Below the pieces are notes generated by a model. It did not search any database and was not told the DNA's origin. It worked only from the letters and a program-made list of their open reading frames with translations. A stretch of DNA of 64,000 nucleotides from JBBDYG01 sp040901765 (GTDB lineage: Bacteria; Planctomycetota; Planctomycetia; Pirellulales; Lacipirellulaceae). Where the stretch lies: contig JBBDYG010000040.1 of assembly GCA_040901765.1 (NCBI GenBank), forward strand, positions 364,070 through 428,069, given 5' to 3'. Every line of letters begins with the position of its first letter. Position 1 is the first letter of the stretch. A program made the position numbers and the translations under genes. Below are positions 43,273-51,509 of this stretch, piece after piece.

Positions 43273-44058
43273 CTACCACTCCACGACGACCGGCGTATCA
43301 ACGCGTACGCCAAGCATCGCGGCGGCGTTCTCGCCCACGATCGCCAGTTCCAGCCGATCGCTAGAGCCTATCAGCGCAATGAACGTCATTTCCGGTTGAT
43401 CGGCGTAGGTGCGAAAGATGCCGAGTGTCTGGTGTTCGTCGCACGTGATGCGGACCGATTCGCCCGACGACACGCTGGCGAGCGCATCGCGGGAAATGTC
43501 AGTCATCAGATTGCCGAAGGAATCGATCTCGACGACCTTGCCGGTGATTCGTTTACCCACTTTTGTAACCTCGTCTAACGGCAGCAAAGTGAGTTCGGAT
43601 AGCGGCCGGCCCAACTCTTCGAAGGATATGCCTAAACTGAGGTGTGCCGCCACGGGAGCCATGATATCGCGACCGTGAAACGTGGCCGACACCGTCGGTC
43701 GCCAGAACCGCGGATCGACAACCTCGCGTATGTTACGCGGTTGTTGCCGCGCTGCCAACTGTGAAAGGAGGCCGTTGTCGGGCGCGATGTACCGGCCGTC
43801 GCCAATCTCCACGTAAATAATGCGGCGATCCGTTCCGACCCCCGGATCGACAACCGCCACGTGGATCGTTCCGGCCGGGAAGTAGGGCGCCGTTTCGGCA
43901 AGAGCAATGCCCCCGGCGCGGATGTCCTGCCGCGGAATGCTGTGGGTGATGTCTATCAATCGCACGTTTGGGCTGATCGAAAGGATGACGCCCTTCATCG
44001 CGGCGACGTACCGACTGCTGGAACCGAAGTCGGTCGTGAGCGTGATGATGGGGGGCAT
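43273..44058 (-). CDS. S-adenosylmethionine hydrolase (DUF62, SAM hydroxide adenosyltransferase)
   Basis: 261 residues. The family triad is visible: Asp71 and Arg78/79 in VVDPGVGTDRR, His128 in TFHGRD; Asp10 in TLTTDFG and APDNGLL complete the SAM pocket. Known members (duf62) cleave SAM with water to adenosine and methionine; chlorinases/fluorinases are relatives, but the HGRD-type triad argues for hydrolysis. Located just upstream of bioA, also a SAM user, and 13 bases downstream of the PIN-toxin gene. Confidence 0.9.
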   Translation of the reverse strand: MPPIITLTTDFGSSSRYVAAMKGVILSISPNVRLIDITHSIPRQDIRAGGIALAETAPYFPAGTIHVAVVDPGVGTDRRIIYVEIGDGRYIAPDNGLLSQLAARQQPRNIREVVDPRFWRPTVSATFHGRDIMAPVAAHLSLGISFEELGRPLSELTLLPLDEVTKVGKRITGKVVEIDSFGNLMTDISRDALASVSSGESVRITCDEHQTLGIFRTYADQPEMTFIALIGSSDRLELAIVGENAAAMLGVRVDTPVVVEW

Positions 44059-44071
44059 GAAGGGCGAGAGC

Positions 44072-44473
44072 CTATTTCAGTAGCGCCCGGAATCCCGCTT
44101 GCTCGAAATGGTGGTCGCCCGTCAGCGCCTCAGTGATGCCCCGCTCCTGCATCACTACGAACGAGATGCAGTCGGTTAGAGACCAGTCTTTGTCGGGGCG
44201 AGCCGCGTAAAGTGACCAGCCAGACTCAAACAGGGCGTTCGACGATGATTCGATCTTAAAGCGTGGTGAATGACGAAGGTCGTTGATGAAGTCAACGCAG
44301 GCGTTGCGATTTATAGGATTCGACAAGGCATCCGCGACTTCTGTGAGTACCCACTCGGTAGTGACCAAGACTCCTTCTAAAGATTGCGAAGCGGCCACTG
44401 CCCGCTGATGGGCCGAATCGCGCGGATTGAAGAGCGCCAACAGATAGAAGCTATCGGCGAAAGTCTGAGTCAT
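44072..44473 (-). CDS. PIN-domain toxin (VapC-like)
   Basis: 133 residues. The acidic residues of the PIN ribonuclease site are in place: TFADSFYLLAL (Asp7), EWVLTEVADAL, KDWSLTDCISFVVMQERG, and ALTGDHHFEQAGF. VapC toxins cleave specific RNAs (often tRNA or rRNA). Its start overlaps the preceding antitoxin stop (ATGA). Confidence 0.88.
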   Translation of the reverse strand: MTQTFADSFYLLALFNPRDSAHQRAVAASQSLEGVLVTTEWVLTEVADALSNPINRNACVDFINDLRHSPRFKIESSSNALFESGWSLYAARPDKDWSLTDCISFVVMQERGITEALTGDHHFEQAGFRALLK

Positions 44474-44682
44474 TGTTGGGGCTTTCCATGCACGTAATAG
44501 TCGTGATTCGCCGCCAAGTCGGAAGGTAAATCGCGACCTTTCCCCGCATGTCGCAGCAGTATCGCATTTAAATCGTTGGCATCTCGATCAATAAGTTCGA
44601 CTTGCACCTCGATCCCCTCAGGTAAGTCAACCGTATCAACAAGAGTTATCTGCCCGTTCTTGACGTGTCCGCGGTAAGTCAT
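44470..44682 (-). CDS. Antitoxin of the PIN toxin, second copy
   Basis: 70 residues. MTYRGHVKNGQITLVDTVDLPEG followed by a variable middle and a closing ANHDYYVHGKPQQ. It closely resembles the product of 44679-44897, including the first 35 or so bases of DNA, so the two arose by tandem duplication. Both ends overlap neighbours by ATGA (upstream antitoxin and downstream toxin). The N-terminal half is a beta-rich DNA-binding-type antitoxin head, and the C-terminal tail probably wraps the toxin. Confidence 0.82.
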   Translation of the reverse strand: MTYRGHVKNGQITLVDTVDLPEGIEVQVELIDRDANDLNAILLRHAGKGRDLPSDLAANHDYYVHGKPQQ

Positions 44683-44897
44683 GGTCGTTTCGGAGTTCCA
44701 TAAAGGTAGTGATCGTGATTATGAGCCCAGTCCTCCGGTCCCTCCACAGTTCCTGCCATTTCCAACAACTTGTCCCAGATCGTCGGCTGACCCTCTCCGT
44801 TCTGCACGACCTCGACATTCACTTCCGTACCATCCGGTAATTCGACCGGTTCATCGAGAGCGATCTGCCCGTTCTTAACATGTCCGCGGTAAGTCAT
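44679..44897 (-). CDS. Antitoxin of the PIN toxin, first copy
   Basis: 72 residues: MTYRGHVKNGQIALDEPVELPDGTEV, then a middle differing from the second copy (GQPTIWDKLLEMAGTVEGPED) and a tail HNHDHYLYGTPKRP. First gene of the three-gene operon; a GGGGAG ribosome site precedes ATG 44897. Typical one-antitoxin modules have only one such gene. Confidence 0.82.
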   Translation of the reverse strand: MTYRGHVKNGQIALDEPVELPDGTEVNVEVVQNGEGQPTIWDKLLEMAGTVEGPEDWAHNHDHYLYGTPKRP

Positions 44898-44940
44898 TTC
44901 CGGCTCCCCTGTCGGATATAGCTTCGACCTTAATCATTAA

Positions 44941-44970
44941 AGTATACCTTGACTCCGTCACGAGAGTCAA
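44941..44970 (-). promoter_or_regulatory. Promoter and operator of the toxin-antitoxin operon
   Basis: On the minus strand TTGACT (complement of 44965-44970) and TATACT (complement of 44941-44946) are 18 bases apart. The inverted repeat TTGACTC-N8-GAGTCAA (44949-44970) lies over the -35 and spacer. This is where an autoregulatory antitoxin complex would bind. Confidence 0.75.
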
Positions 44971-44989
44971 AGTCGAAGATTTGACGAGA

Positions 44990-46504
44990 TTACACGGAAC
45001 CCGATTGTATCAGATCCAAACAGATCTCCCGCACTCGATTGGGGTCGGCGTTAGGGTTCTTTTTCTTAGCCTGGCCGATGAGGGCGCCCACCGCTTGTAG
45101 TTTTCCGGCTCTGACGTCGGCTATGGTTCGTGGATTGGCAGCAAGAAGCTCCTGGCAAAGCGATACCAGCTCCGATTCGTCGACTTGCTGGATCCCGAGC
45201 TTTGCGACAATGGCGTCGACTGTGAACTCAATAGTATCATGTATTGCAACGGAAACTTCGCGCACTTTAGCATCGAAAACCTGCCGAGCCTGGCCCCGTG
45301 TGAGCGCGCTCGTCGTTGCTCTCTTGACCAAATCAGCTATCCACTCGGGAGTGATTCCTCGAGTGTCTACTAGCTGGTCCAAAGTCCATTCGCGCTCTTT
45401 CAATACGCGCATTACATCTTGTGTGACCCAATTTGCTGCCGCCTTGCCATCGCCGCAGCCTTTCGCAACAGCCAAATAATAGTCTGCCAACTCGCGGCCT
45501 TGATTCACAATCACGTTGGCGTCGTATGCGGAGACACCGAACGCGGTTTCGATGCGCAACCGTAGCGCGGCCGGCGCTTCTTCCAGCGATGCCCGTACCG
45601 CATCGACGTCGGCGACCGTCGTAATTACCGGCACCAGGTCGGGATCGGGAAAATAGCGATAATCGCTCGACTCCTCCTTGCTCCGCTGAGCGCGCGTAAC
45701 ACCGGCCGTGTCGTCCCAACCGCGGGTCTGCTTGGGAACGTCGCCGAGTCGTTGGCCCGTTTCTTGCCAGACGCGATACTGCCGCTCCGCTTCGTAATCG
45801 AGGGCCCGCTCAACGGCGCGGAAGCTGTTCATGTTCTTGATCTCGACAATTGGCGTCGCCACCTTGCCTTGCGGGGTGGCGAGATGCAAATTGACGTTCG
45901 CATCGACCCGCAGACTTCCTTCCTGCATATTACAATCGGAAACGCCAATGTAGGTCAGCAGCAACCGTAGCTCGGTGAGGAACGCCTTGGCTTCCAGCGA
46001 ACTTCGCAAATCGGGCTCGCTGACAATCTCGAGCAGCGGCGTGCCCGTGCGGTTGAGATCGATCAGGCTATCTCCCTTACCGGCGACTTCGTCGTGAATA
46101 CTCTTGCCGGCGTCTTCTTCCAAATGGGCGCGAAGGATGCGGACCCGCTTCGGCTCATGCCCCCCCTGCGGATCAGCAATCTCGAAATAGCCGTGCTGCG
46201 ACATCGGCAAATCGTACTGGCTGATTTGATAACCCTTCGGCAAATCGGGGTAGTAGTATTGCTTGCGGTCCCACTTGGTGAACTCGGGGATTTCGCAATT
46301 TAGCGCGACCGCGGTTTTCAGCGCAAGTTGAAATGCTTTGCGGTTCATCACTGGGAGGGCACCCGGCAGGCCAATGCACACCGGGCAGGTTTGCGCGTTG
46401 GGCGGGGCGCCGAAACGTGTGCTGCACCCGCAGAACAGCTTGCTCGCCGTCGCAAGCTGCACGTGAACCTCCAGACCGATGATCGTGGTGTAAGGGGACG
46501 ACAT
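44990..46504 (-). CDS. gatB: Asp-tRNA(Asn)/Glu-tRNA(Gln) amidotransferase subunit B
   Basis: 504 residues with GatB signatures: TIIGLEVHVQLATASKLFCGC, TCPVCIGLPGALPVMN, WDRKQYYYPDLPKGYQISQYDLP, LEEDAGKSIHD, DLNRTGTPLLEIVSEPD and a helical C-terminal tail domain. GatB activates Glu-tRNA(Gln) or Asp-tRNA(Asn) while GatA supplies ammonia. It is 64 bases downstream of gatA. Confidence 0.97.
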   Translation of the reverse strand: MSSPYTTIIGLEVHVQLATASKLFCGCSTRFGAPPNAQTCPVCIGLPGALPVMNRKAFQLALKTAVALNCEIPEFTKWDRKQYYYPDLPKGYQISQYDLPMSQHGYFEIADPQGGHEPKRVRILRAHLEEDAGKSIHDEVAGKGDSLIDLNRTGTPLLEIVSEPDLRSSLEAKAFLTELRLLLTYIGVSDCNMQEGSLRVDANVNLHLATPQGKVATPIVEIKNMNSFRAVERALDYEAERQYRVWQETGQRLGDVPKQTRGWDDTAGVTRAQRSKEESSDYRYFPDPDLVPVITTVADVDAVRASLEEAPAALRLRIETAFGVSAYDANVIVNQGRELADYYLAVAKGCGDGKAAANWVTQDVMRVLKEREWTLDQLVDTRGITPEWIADLVKRATTSALTRGQARQVFDAKVREVSVAIHDTIEFTVDAIVAKLGIQQVDESELVSLCQELLAANPRTIADVRAGKLQAVGALIGQAKKKNPNADPNRVREICLDLIQSGSV

Positions 46505-46511
46505 TTGTGGG

Positions 46512-46595
46512 CCGCTGATGAACGCTAATGGATGCTAATAATCGAAGTGAATTAATTCTGCATTCCTATTAGCGGACATCAGCGTCAATTAGCGG
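46512..46595. repeat. Inverted repeat of the AACCGCTxATTxACGCTAAT family, copy 2
   Basis: Left arm 46512-46539 and right arm 46568-46595 pair imperfectly (7 mismatches in 28). The right arm overlaps the 3' end of gatA and supplies its last codons (LIDADVR) and stop. Related to the element at 38051-38145. Confidence 0.75.
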
Positions 46596-48134
46596 TTGAA
46601 GTATTGGTTTTTCGCGATGCCATTCGGTTGCTTGTTGAAACTGGTGGCCGGCGCGAAGCAGCAGTTCTTCCGACAGTGGCGGCCCTTGGAGTTGCAATCC
46701 AATCGGCAACCGCGCGGTTGAGAGACCGCACGGCAGACTGATCGCCGGAATGCCGGCCAGATTCGCGCTGACCGTATAAAGATCGAGCAGATACATCGCG
46801 AGCGGATCGTCGACCATTTCGCCGAGCTTAAATGCCGGCGCCGGCGTTACTGGCCCGGCGATGAGATCGACTTGTTCAAACGCGCGGTCGTAGTCCTCTC
46901 GAATCAGTCGGCGGACTTTCAGCGCCTTCAGGTAATAGGCGTCGTAGTATCCAGCGCTCAGTGCGTAAGTTCCGAGCATAATGCGGCGCTTCACTTCCGG
47001 ACCGAACCCCTCGGCCCGGCTGCGGCGGTACATTCGCACCAGCGGCGTATCGAGCGCATCGACCGCTGCCTGGCCGCCGGTTGTCATGGCCTGTTGCCGC
47101 TCAGCGGCGAGTTCCGCCAGCATCGCCTTTTCGTCGGTGCGGTAGCCGTAGTGAGCGCCGTCGTACCTGGCGAGATTGCTCGAAGCTTCGCACGGCGCAA
47201 TCACGTAGTAAGTGGCCACCGCGTGCCGCCCAGTCGGCAGCGAAATGTCGACGATCTTCGCCCCCTGCGACCGGCAGACTTCTATTGCCACGCGGACCGC
47301 TTGCTCCACATCGGCGTCGAGCCCTTCGGTAAAATGCTCGCGAACCACGCCGATGCGAAGATTCTTAATGGGTAGGGCAATGCCTTTCGAGTAGGGCGGA
47401 ACCGGCGCATCAAGCGACGTGGAATCGCGCGGGTCATTTCCGGCGATTGCTTCTAGCAGCAATGCGACATCTTCCGCGGTGTGGCCCATCGGCCCGATCT
47501 GATCGAGGCTGCTAGCGAACGCAATGAGTCCGTAGCGATTCACGCGGCCGTATGTCGGCTTCATGCCGGTGATGCCGCAGAACGCCGCCGGTTGGCGGAT
47601 CGATCCGCCGGTATCGGTGCCGATTGCGAGCGGGGCCATCGCTGCGGCAACCGCCGCGGCCGAGCCACCGCTCGACCCGCCCGGAGTGCGGGCGAGATCC
47701 CACGGGTTGCGTGTCGGTTGAACTGCCGAGTTCTCAGTCGAGCCGCCCATCGCGAACTCGTCCATGTTCGTGCGGCCGATGAACACCGCATCCGCGGCGC
47801 GAAGTCGCTTGATCACCCCCGCGTCATACGGCGGACGAAAATCGGCGAGCATCCGCGAAGCGCATGTCGTCAGCTCGCCCCGCTGGCAGAGGATGTCTTT
47901 CACCGCCACCGGCAGACCGGCGAGCTTGCCGAGCGGCTCGCCCTTCTTGCGGCGAGTATCGATCGAGGCAGCTTGCTCGAGTGCGGCCGCGGAGGACACA
48001 CGCAAAAACGCTCCCACCTCGCCGTCGTGCGCGGAGATCTGGTCGAGGTACGATTGGCAAAGCTCAACCGCCGCGACTTCTCCCGTCTCCAGAAGCCGGA
48101 GCTGTTCAGTGGCGGAAAGCTCGTGAAGCGGCAT
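46569..48134 (-). CDS. gatA: Asp-tRNA(Asn)/Glu-tRNA(Gln) amidotransferase subunit A
   Basis: 521 residues. Amidase-signature family: catalytic Lys in LPVAVKDILCQRG, and the Ser-cisSer-Lys core in RTPGGSSGGSAAAVAAAMAPLAIGTDTGGSIRQPAAFCG. It releases ammonia from glutamine for GatB. The gatC gene is 390 bases upstream, a large gap for this operon, because a dispersed repeat sits there. The C-terminus is encoded by an inverted repeat. Confidence 0.97.
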   Translation of the reverse strand: MPLHELSATEQLRLLETGEVAAVELCQSYLDQISAHDGEVGAFLRVSSAAALEQAASIDTRRKKGEPLGKLAGLPVAVKDILCQRGELTTCASRMLADFRPPYDAGVIKRLRAADAVFIGRTNMDEFAMGGSTENSAVQPTRNPWDLARTPGGSSGGSAAAVAAAMAPLAIGTDTGGSIRQPAAFCGITGMKPTYGRVNRYGLIAFASSLDQIGPMGHTAEDVALLLEAIAGNDPRDSTSLDAPVPPYSKGIALPIKNLRIGVVREHFTEGLDADVEQAVRVAIEVCRSQGAKIVDISLPTGRHAVATYYVIAPCEASSNLARYDGAHYGYRTDEKAMLAELAAERQQAMTTGGQAAVDALDTPLVRMYRRSRAEGFGPEVKRRIMLGTYALSAGYYDAYYLKALKVRRLIREDYDRAFEQVDLIAGPVTPAPAFKLGEMVDDPLAMYLLDLYTVSANLAGIPAISLPCGLSTARLPIGLQLQGPPLSEELLLRAGHQFQQATEWHREKPILQPLIDADVR

Positions 48135-48227
48135 GGGACCGAATGGGTTTCGAGCGGATAACGCTACAACGATGCGATTCGGGTGCTAACCTACGCCGTT
48201 AACCCTTCTCAACCTGGCTACGACCTC

Positions 48228-48445
48228 TTTCATCCCAGCGGGATGACAGCCATTAGCCGGTGGTCGCGAAGCGCACCACCGGCAAGCAAATCGTTTCGTT
48301 GCACGACCCCGGCGGGGTCGCAGCAGGTTCCAGCATCGTAAACTGCTGGCACCCCTGCCGGGGTGCTACAATCGCATTGCTCGTCCTACCGGTGGTGGCG
48401 CTGGCGCTTACCACCGGCTAATGGCTGTCAAGCCTCCGGCTTGAA
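48228..48445 (+). repeat. Dispersed structured repeat, copy 2 (about 220 bp)
   Basis: Same orientation and organisation as 24955-25173, from TTTCATCCCAGCGGGATGACAG to AAGCCTCCGGCTTGAA. The AGCCATTAGCCGG/CCGGCTAATGGCT inverted repeat and the internal ACCCCGGCGGGGT and ACCCCTGCCGGGGT hairpins are conserved, while the loops differ. It lies between gatC and gatA, within an otherwise compact gatC-gatA-gatB operon. Confidence 0.92.
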
Positions 48446-48524
48446 TACATCAATCCTTCTATTCCGCGAACGTTTATGGCTAACGGCGTCGGTTCCACGT
48501 GTCCAATAATTCCAAGGCATGTTC

Positions 48525-48815
48525 TCAGTCGCCGAGCACCGCCGGAACGAGATACCCTTCCTCGCTGCGATGCGGCGCGTTTCGGAGAGCCTCCTCGCGC
48601 GGCAGGCTGACGGCCACTTGGTCGTCGCGAAAGACGTTATGCACCTCAACCGCGTGGGCCATCGGGGCTACGTGCTCCGTATCCACTTCCGCCAAGTGGT
48701 CCACGTACGTGACGATCTGCGCGAGCTGAGTCGTCATCGTATCAAGCTCGGCCTCGCTAAGTCGCAAACGGCTCAGCAGCGCGACCTTCTCGACATCGGC
48801 GCGGGAGATCGCCAT
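48525..48815 (-). CDS. gatC: Asp-tRNA(Asn)/Glu-tRNA(Gln) amidotransferase subunit C
   Basis: 96 residues typical of GatC: MAISRADVEKVALLSRLRLSEAELDTMTTQLAQIVTYVDHLAEVDTEHVAPMAHAVEV, then FRDDQVAVSLPREEALRNAP. GatC wraps around GatA to stabilise the complex. It is 6 bases downstream of rpmB. Confidence 0.95.
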   Translation of the reverse strand: MAISRADVEKVALLSRLRLSEAELDTMTTQLAQIVTYVDHLAEVDTEHVAPMAHAVEVHNVFRDDQVAVSLPREEALRNAPHRSEEGYLVPAVLGD

Positions 48816-48821
48816 GGCTTA

Positions 48822-49145
48822 TTAGCGGGCGGCAGCCTTCGCGGGAGTTTTGGACGGAGTCTTGGCAACGGTCTTCGTGGCCGGTTTCGTTGGAACCGTG
48901 AACGGCGCTTGGCGGACGATCTTGGTGACCGCCCCGCTTCGCAAACACTGCACGCACACCAGCTTGGCGGCGTGGGCGCCGTTGGGTTCGGAGACCTTCA
49001 CCCGCTGTAAATTAGGCCGGAACTTCCGCCGGCTGATGCCAGTAATCTTCGTACCGACACCGCCCAGGTACTTTTTCTTACCCCGAATGGCAACCTGATT
49101 GCCCAACTGGGCCTGCTTGCCGCACACTTCACACTGTCGAGCCAT
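48822..49145 (-). CDS. rpmB: 50S ribosomal protein L28
   Basis: 107 residues: MARQCEVCGKQAQLGNQV, then KITGISRRKFRPNLQRVKV and KLVCVQCLRSGAV; two Cys pairs form a probable zinc site. After the usual end of L28 comes a Lys/Ala/Thr/Pro-rich tail (KPATKTVAKTPSKTPAKAAAR) of about 30 residues, likely disordered and RNA-binding. First gene of the rpmB-gatC-gatA-gatB run. The 267 bases upstream (49146-49412) show no gene I can support. Confidence 0.95.
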   Translation of the reverse strand: MARQCEVCGKQAQLGNQVAIRGKKKYLGGVGTKITGISRRKFRPNLQRVKVSEPNGAHAAKLVCVQCLRSGAVTKIVRQAPFTVPTKPATKTVAKTPSKTPAKAAAR

Positions 49146-49412
49146 AACCGCAAATCCTGTTCAGTTCGCCATCTGCCTAACGGCGGAAATCGTAAGTCTA
49201 GCGTGTGCCACGCTTTGAGCAAAGGGAGGCACTCGCGTGCTAAGTCGTCGGGACGAGGTGACCACTCGACTATGGCATTGGTCTGGGGAGATCAGTAAGA
49301 GCCGCCGCAGCTTGAGGGCATTAGCCGAATTTGCTGATCTCGACACTATGTTATCTGCGGCAGTCGCTTTTGTCTCCCTCGCACCCAGGAAGAATGACTT
49401 CACGCTTGTGAG

Positions 49413-49697
49413 TCAGTAAGTCATGAGGGGAACATCAACTCCCCATATGCCAACTGGACGACCTGTTGCGTCATACACTATGCCATGCTTGTCACGCCAG
49501 AGACTTCGGGCCTCCAGCTGCGCAATTCGATGTTCTAGTTGCTCCAAGTGGTCGGAAAGCTGCTTAAGACGTTCCGAAATTTTGTCGAGTCGCAAGATCA
49601 CTTGCTGAAAACACATATTGTTATCGGGGGGATCCGCCGAAGTGGTGGAGCTGGCTAGCAGGAGAATGAGTCCGGTAGCGATTGGCGGAAACTTCAT
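49413..49697 (-). CDS. Small exported coiled-coil protein
   Basis: ATG 49697 is chosen over an upstream in-frame start because AAGGA lies six bases before it and a signal peptide begins there (MKFPPIATGLILLLASSTTSAD); 94 residues. The mature part holds a heptad stretch VILRLDKISERLKQLSDHLEQLEHRIAQLEARS, then KHGIVYDATGRPVGIWGVD. It is the leftmost gene of the AT-richer island. No function known. Confidence 0.75.
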   Translation of the reverse strand: MKFPPIATGLILLLASSTTSADPPDNNMCFQQVILRLDKISERLKQLSDHLEQLEHRIAQLEARSLWRDKHGIVYDATGRPVGIWGVDVPLMTY

Positions 49698-49754
49698 ATT
49701 GCATTCCTTGATTGACGCCAAACTGGCAGAGAACGGATGGCAGTCACTTCTGCC

Positions 49755-50759
49755 TCATCGTCGTCGATAGCGACGCAGTAGGAATCCTAGTATGATTAAG
49801 ACTACACCGACATTTGCCCATATTAGCCATACTCTGCTGCTGGAATCACTCAGGAAATCAGGCTCTTTGAGGCCATGATAGCTCAACAAGCATTCCCGAT
49901 CATTCATTGTACATTCAGTGCTACAATTGCGAACGTATAGCGTGCGTTCAACTCCAAGCGTCCCAGTCCTCATGATTATCTTTTCTGGGAACCAAACATC
50001 GTCACTCTTTGTTGTGTACGCGATCGAATACTCCATTTCGGCGGAATCCTGTCCGACGCGACTAGCGGACGCATTTACACAATAACCTGTTTGTGTGTCG
50101 AACTCCCAAGTAAACTGATTCGGCAACGACTCCCGAGAATTCATTGACTCGACACCTAGCCTCACAACCAATTTCTTTGCACTGCGACCATCTCGCGTCC
50201 GATCTACAAACTCCACGACCTCACTCGAAGGATTGCTGATAAAATCAGCCACGGTAGTGTGGGTAAACACTTCGCCAAGCATCATCATAAGTACACTTGG
50301 TCGTTCAGGCCGCGATGTCCGCGAAACCCTCTCGAGCATCTTACCCGCTCCTTCTGTAAATCGACTCTGGTCAGTGAAGCTGGCGGTGTATCGCTCATTG
50401 CTCAGCCGGACCGTGTAAAAATCTCGTTCTGGAATCACCACGCTTTCATCTGACTGCCAAAGCGTGGGATCAGGTACCTGAAACTTCGGGTTGTTTGTAG
50501 AGCCTGAGTGGACGCAAAAACACCTATCCCGAGAACGAACCTTCTCCCAATCCTGTGAGCGAGTCCCCTGCTGCGACCAGGACAGTAAAGCTTCATAACT
50601 AAAACAGCGGAATGCTTTCGGAATCTGACCCGTCGTCGAGTTAACAAATTGAACGGCGTCGTCTTTACCGGCTCCCGAAGCACATTGAGTTGCTGTCGTC
50701 GATAGCACGAGTACGAAAAATAATGATAAGCAAGAGTAATCGGCTACATTTAGCATCAT
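49755..50759 (-). CDS. Exported Cys-containing protein with C-terminal membrane anchor
   Basis: The open frame reaches 50828 (GTG), but ATG 50759 or 50756 starts the signal sequence (SCLSLFFVLVLSTTATQCASG), so the shorter form is chosen; no clear ribosome site. About 334 residues. The exported part has several cysteines (FRCFSYE, RCFCVHSG, GYCVN, NCSTECTMNDRECLL) and is followed by a membrane segment (VWLIWANVGVVLIILGFLL) and a basic RRYRRR end. I recognise no family. It is adjacent to the six-cysteine peptide gene and shares its base composition. Confidence 0.65.
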   Translation of the reverse strand: MMLNVADYSCLSLFFVLVLSTTATQCASGAGKDDAVQFVNSTTGQIPKAFRCFSYEALLSWSQQGTRSQDWEKVRSRDRCFCVHSGSTNNPKFQVPDPTLWQSDESVVIPERDFYTVRLSNERYTASFTDQSRFTEGAGKMLERVSRTSRPERPSVLMMMLGEVFTHTTVADFISNPSSEVVEFVDRTRDGRSAKKLVVRLGVESMNSRESLPNQFTWEFDTQTGYCVNASASRVGQDSAEMEYSIAYTTKSDDVWFPEKIIMRTGTLGVERTLYVRNCSTECTMNDRECLLSYHGLKEPDFLSDSSSRVWLIWANVGVVLIILGFLLRRYRRR

Positions 50760-50908
50760 CGCATATCCGTATCGCGCGAAAAGCCGGCCATTCATACCCG
50801 CGCGCGAGTAGTTGTACACTGAATGCACGAACCAGGCGCGTCCCAGACGGGCAGATGCCCGTACCGCGCACTGTCAAAGCACGAAGTATGGCACGCGACC
50901 GGCAATGC

Positions 50909-51112
50909 TTAGCCGATGTTTATTTTACACAAACAGTTGAAGGTCGTGCCGGAATTACATGCAGCGTTTGCAGTAATACAGTAACCGTTGCAGGAGGAAT
51001 AGGAGTCCTCGCAATGAACAGTTGGTTCATCTGCCCTAGCTTCGTCTGCAGAAAATAACAGTAGCGATACTACAATTGCAAACCAGCCTACCAATGATAA
51101 CAGGCGCGACAT
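50909..51112 (-). CDS. Six-cysteine secreted peptide precursor, defensin-like cysteine spacing
   Basis: 67 residues, with AAGGA six bases before ATG 51112. A signal peptide (WFAIVVSLLLFSADEARA) precedes a mature peptide of about 40 residues. Its six cysteines follow C-x6-C-x3-C-x6-C-x7-C-x-C, and C-x3-C plus C-x-C are the landmarks of the CS-alpha-beta defensin fold. The mature peptide is acidic, not cationic, and the Gly of the usual G-x-C gamma-core is absent, so antimicrobial activity is not implied. The operon also encodes a MauE/DoxX redox membrane protein, which could help form the disulfides. No bacteriocin export genes are near; export by Sec is expected. Confidence 0.75.
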   Translation of the reverse strand: MSRLLSLVGWFAIVVSLLLFSADEARADEPTVHCEDSYSSCNGYCITANAACNSGTTFNCLCKINIG

Positions 51113-51185
51113 ATTTCATCCTTCTAGAAAAATACACAGCAGATCACTTAACGAAATGAATTCTACTTACAGCAGCTAGCCCGAA

Positions 51186-51509
51186 TTACAGTTCTTCCAA
51201 AACACGCCCCACGATGTTGGAACGCACGGAATATTGATCGGGATGATCTAAATACAATGTCAACTCCTTTCGAAAGTCACCTGTGGTACTAGGGCGAATC
51301 ATTCGAAAAGGAATCGAGACGGTTTCGTTGGGAGGTATCCGCGGAACAAGATCTCCAATAAGGATACATCCGCATGTCGCGTTAGCCCCAGCAACCTCCG
51401 CCGACATATCGGTAGTATTGGTAAGCGATAGTTGCCCGGTGACCCAGGTATCCGCGGCTCCCGGACCCACGTCCGAAATTGAAGCCACAATTCGCGTCAC
51501 TGACGGCAA
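51186..51509 (-). CDS. DUF1573-like domain protein, apparently cut off by an in-frame TGA
   Basis: The only start in the frame is TTG 51507-51509 without a ribosome site. The 107 residues form a DUF1573-type Ig-like domain: WVTGQLSLTNTTD, NATCGCILIGDLVPRIPPNETVSIPFRM, TGDFRKELTLYLDHPD, VGRVLEEL. Upstream the same frame is open again after a single TGA at 51552-51554, back beyond ATG 51704, with a hydrophobic NFPVICAMRTIFLWCIS near that start. Ignoring the TGA would give a membrane-anchored protein of about 172 residues, as expected for the family. So the gene is either broken, misread at one base, or subject to stop readthrough. Confidence 0.6.
   Translation of the reverse strand: MPSVTRIVASISDVGPGAADTWVTGQLSLTNTTDMSAEVAGANATCGCILIGDLVPRIPPNETVSIPFRMIRPSTTGDFRKELTLYLDHPDQYSVRSNIVGRVLEEL

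Noticed and set aside
49237..49419. 60-codon plus-strand open frame upstream of rpmB
   Set aside because: No signal, domain or ribosome site; short frames of this size are expected by chance.
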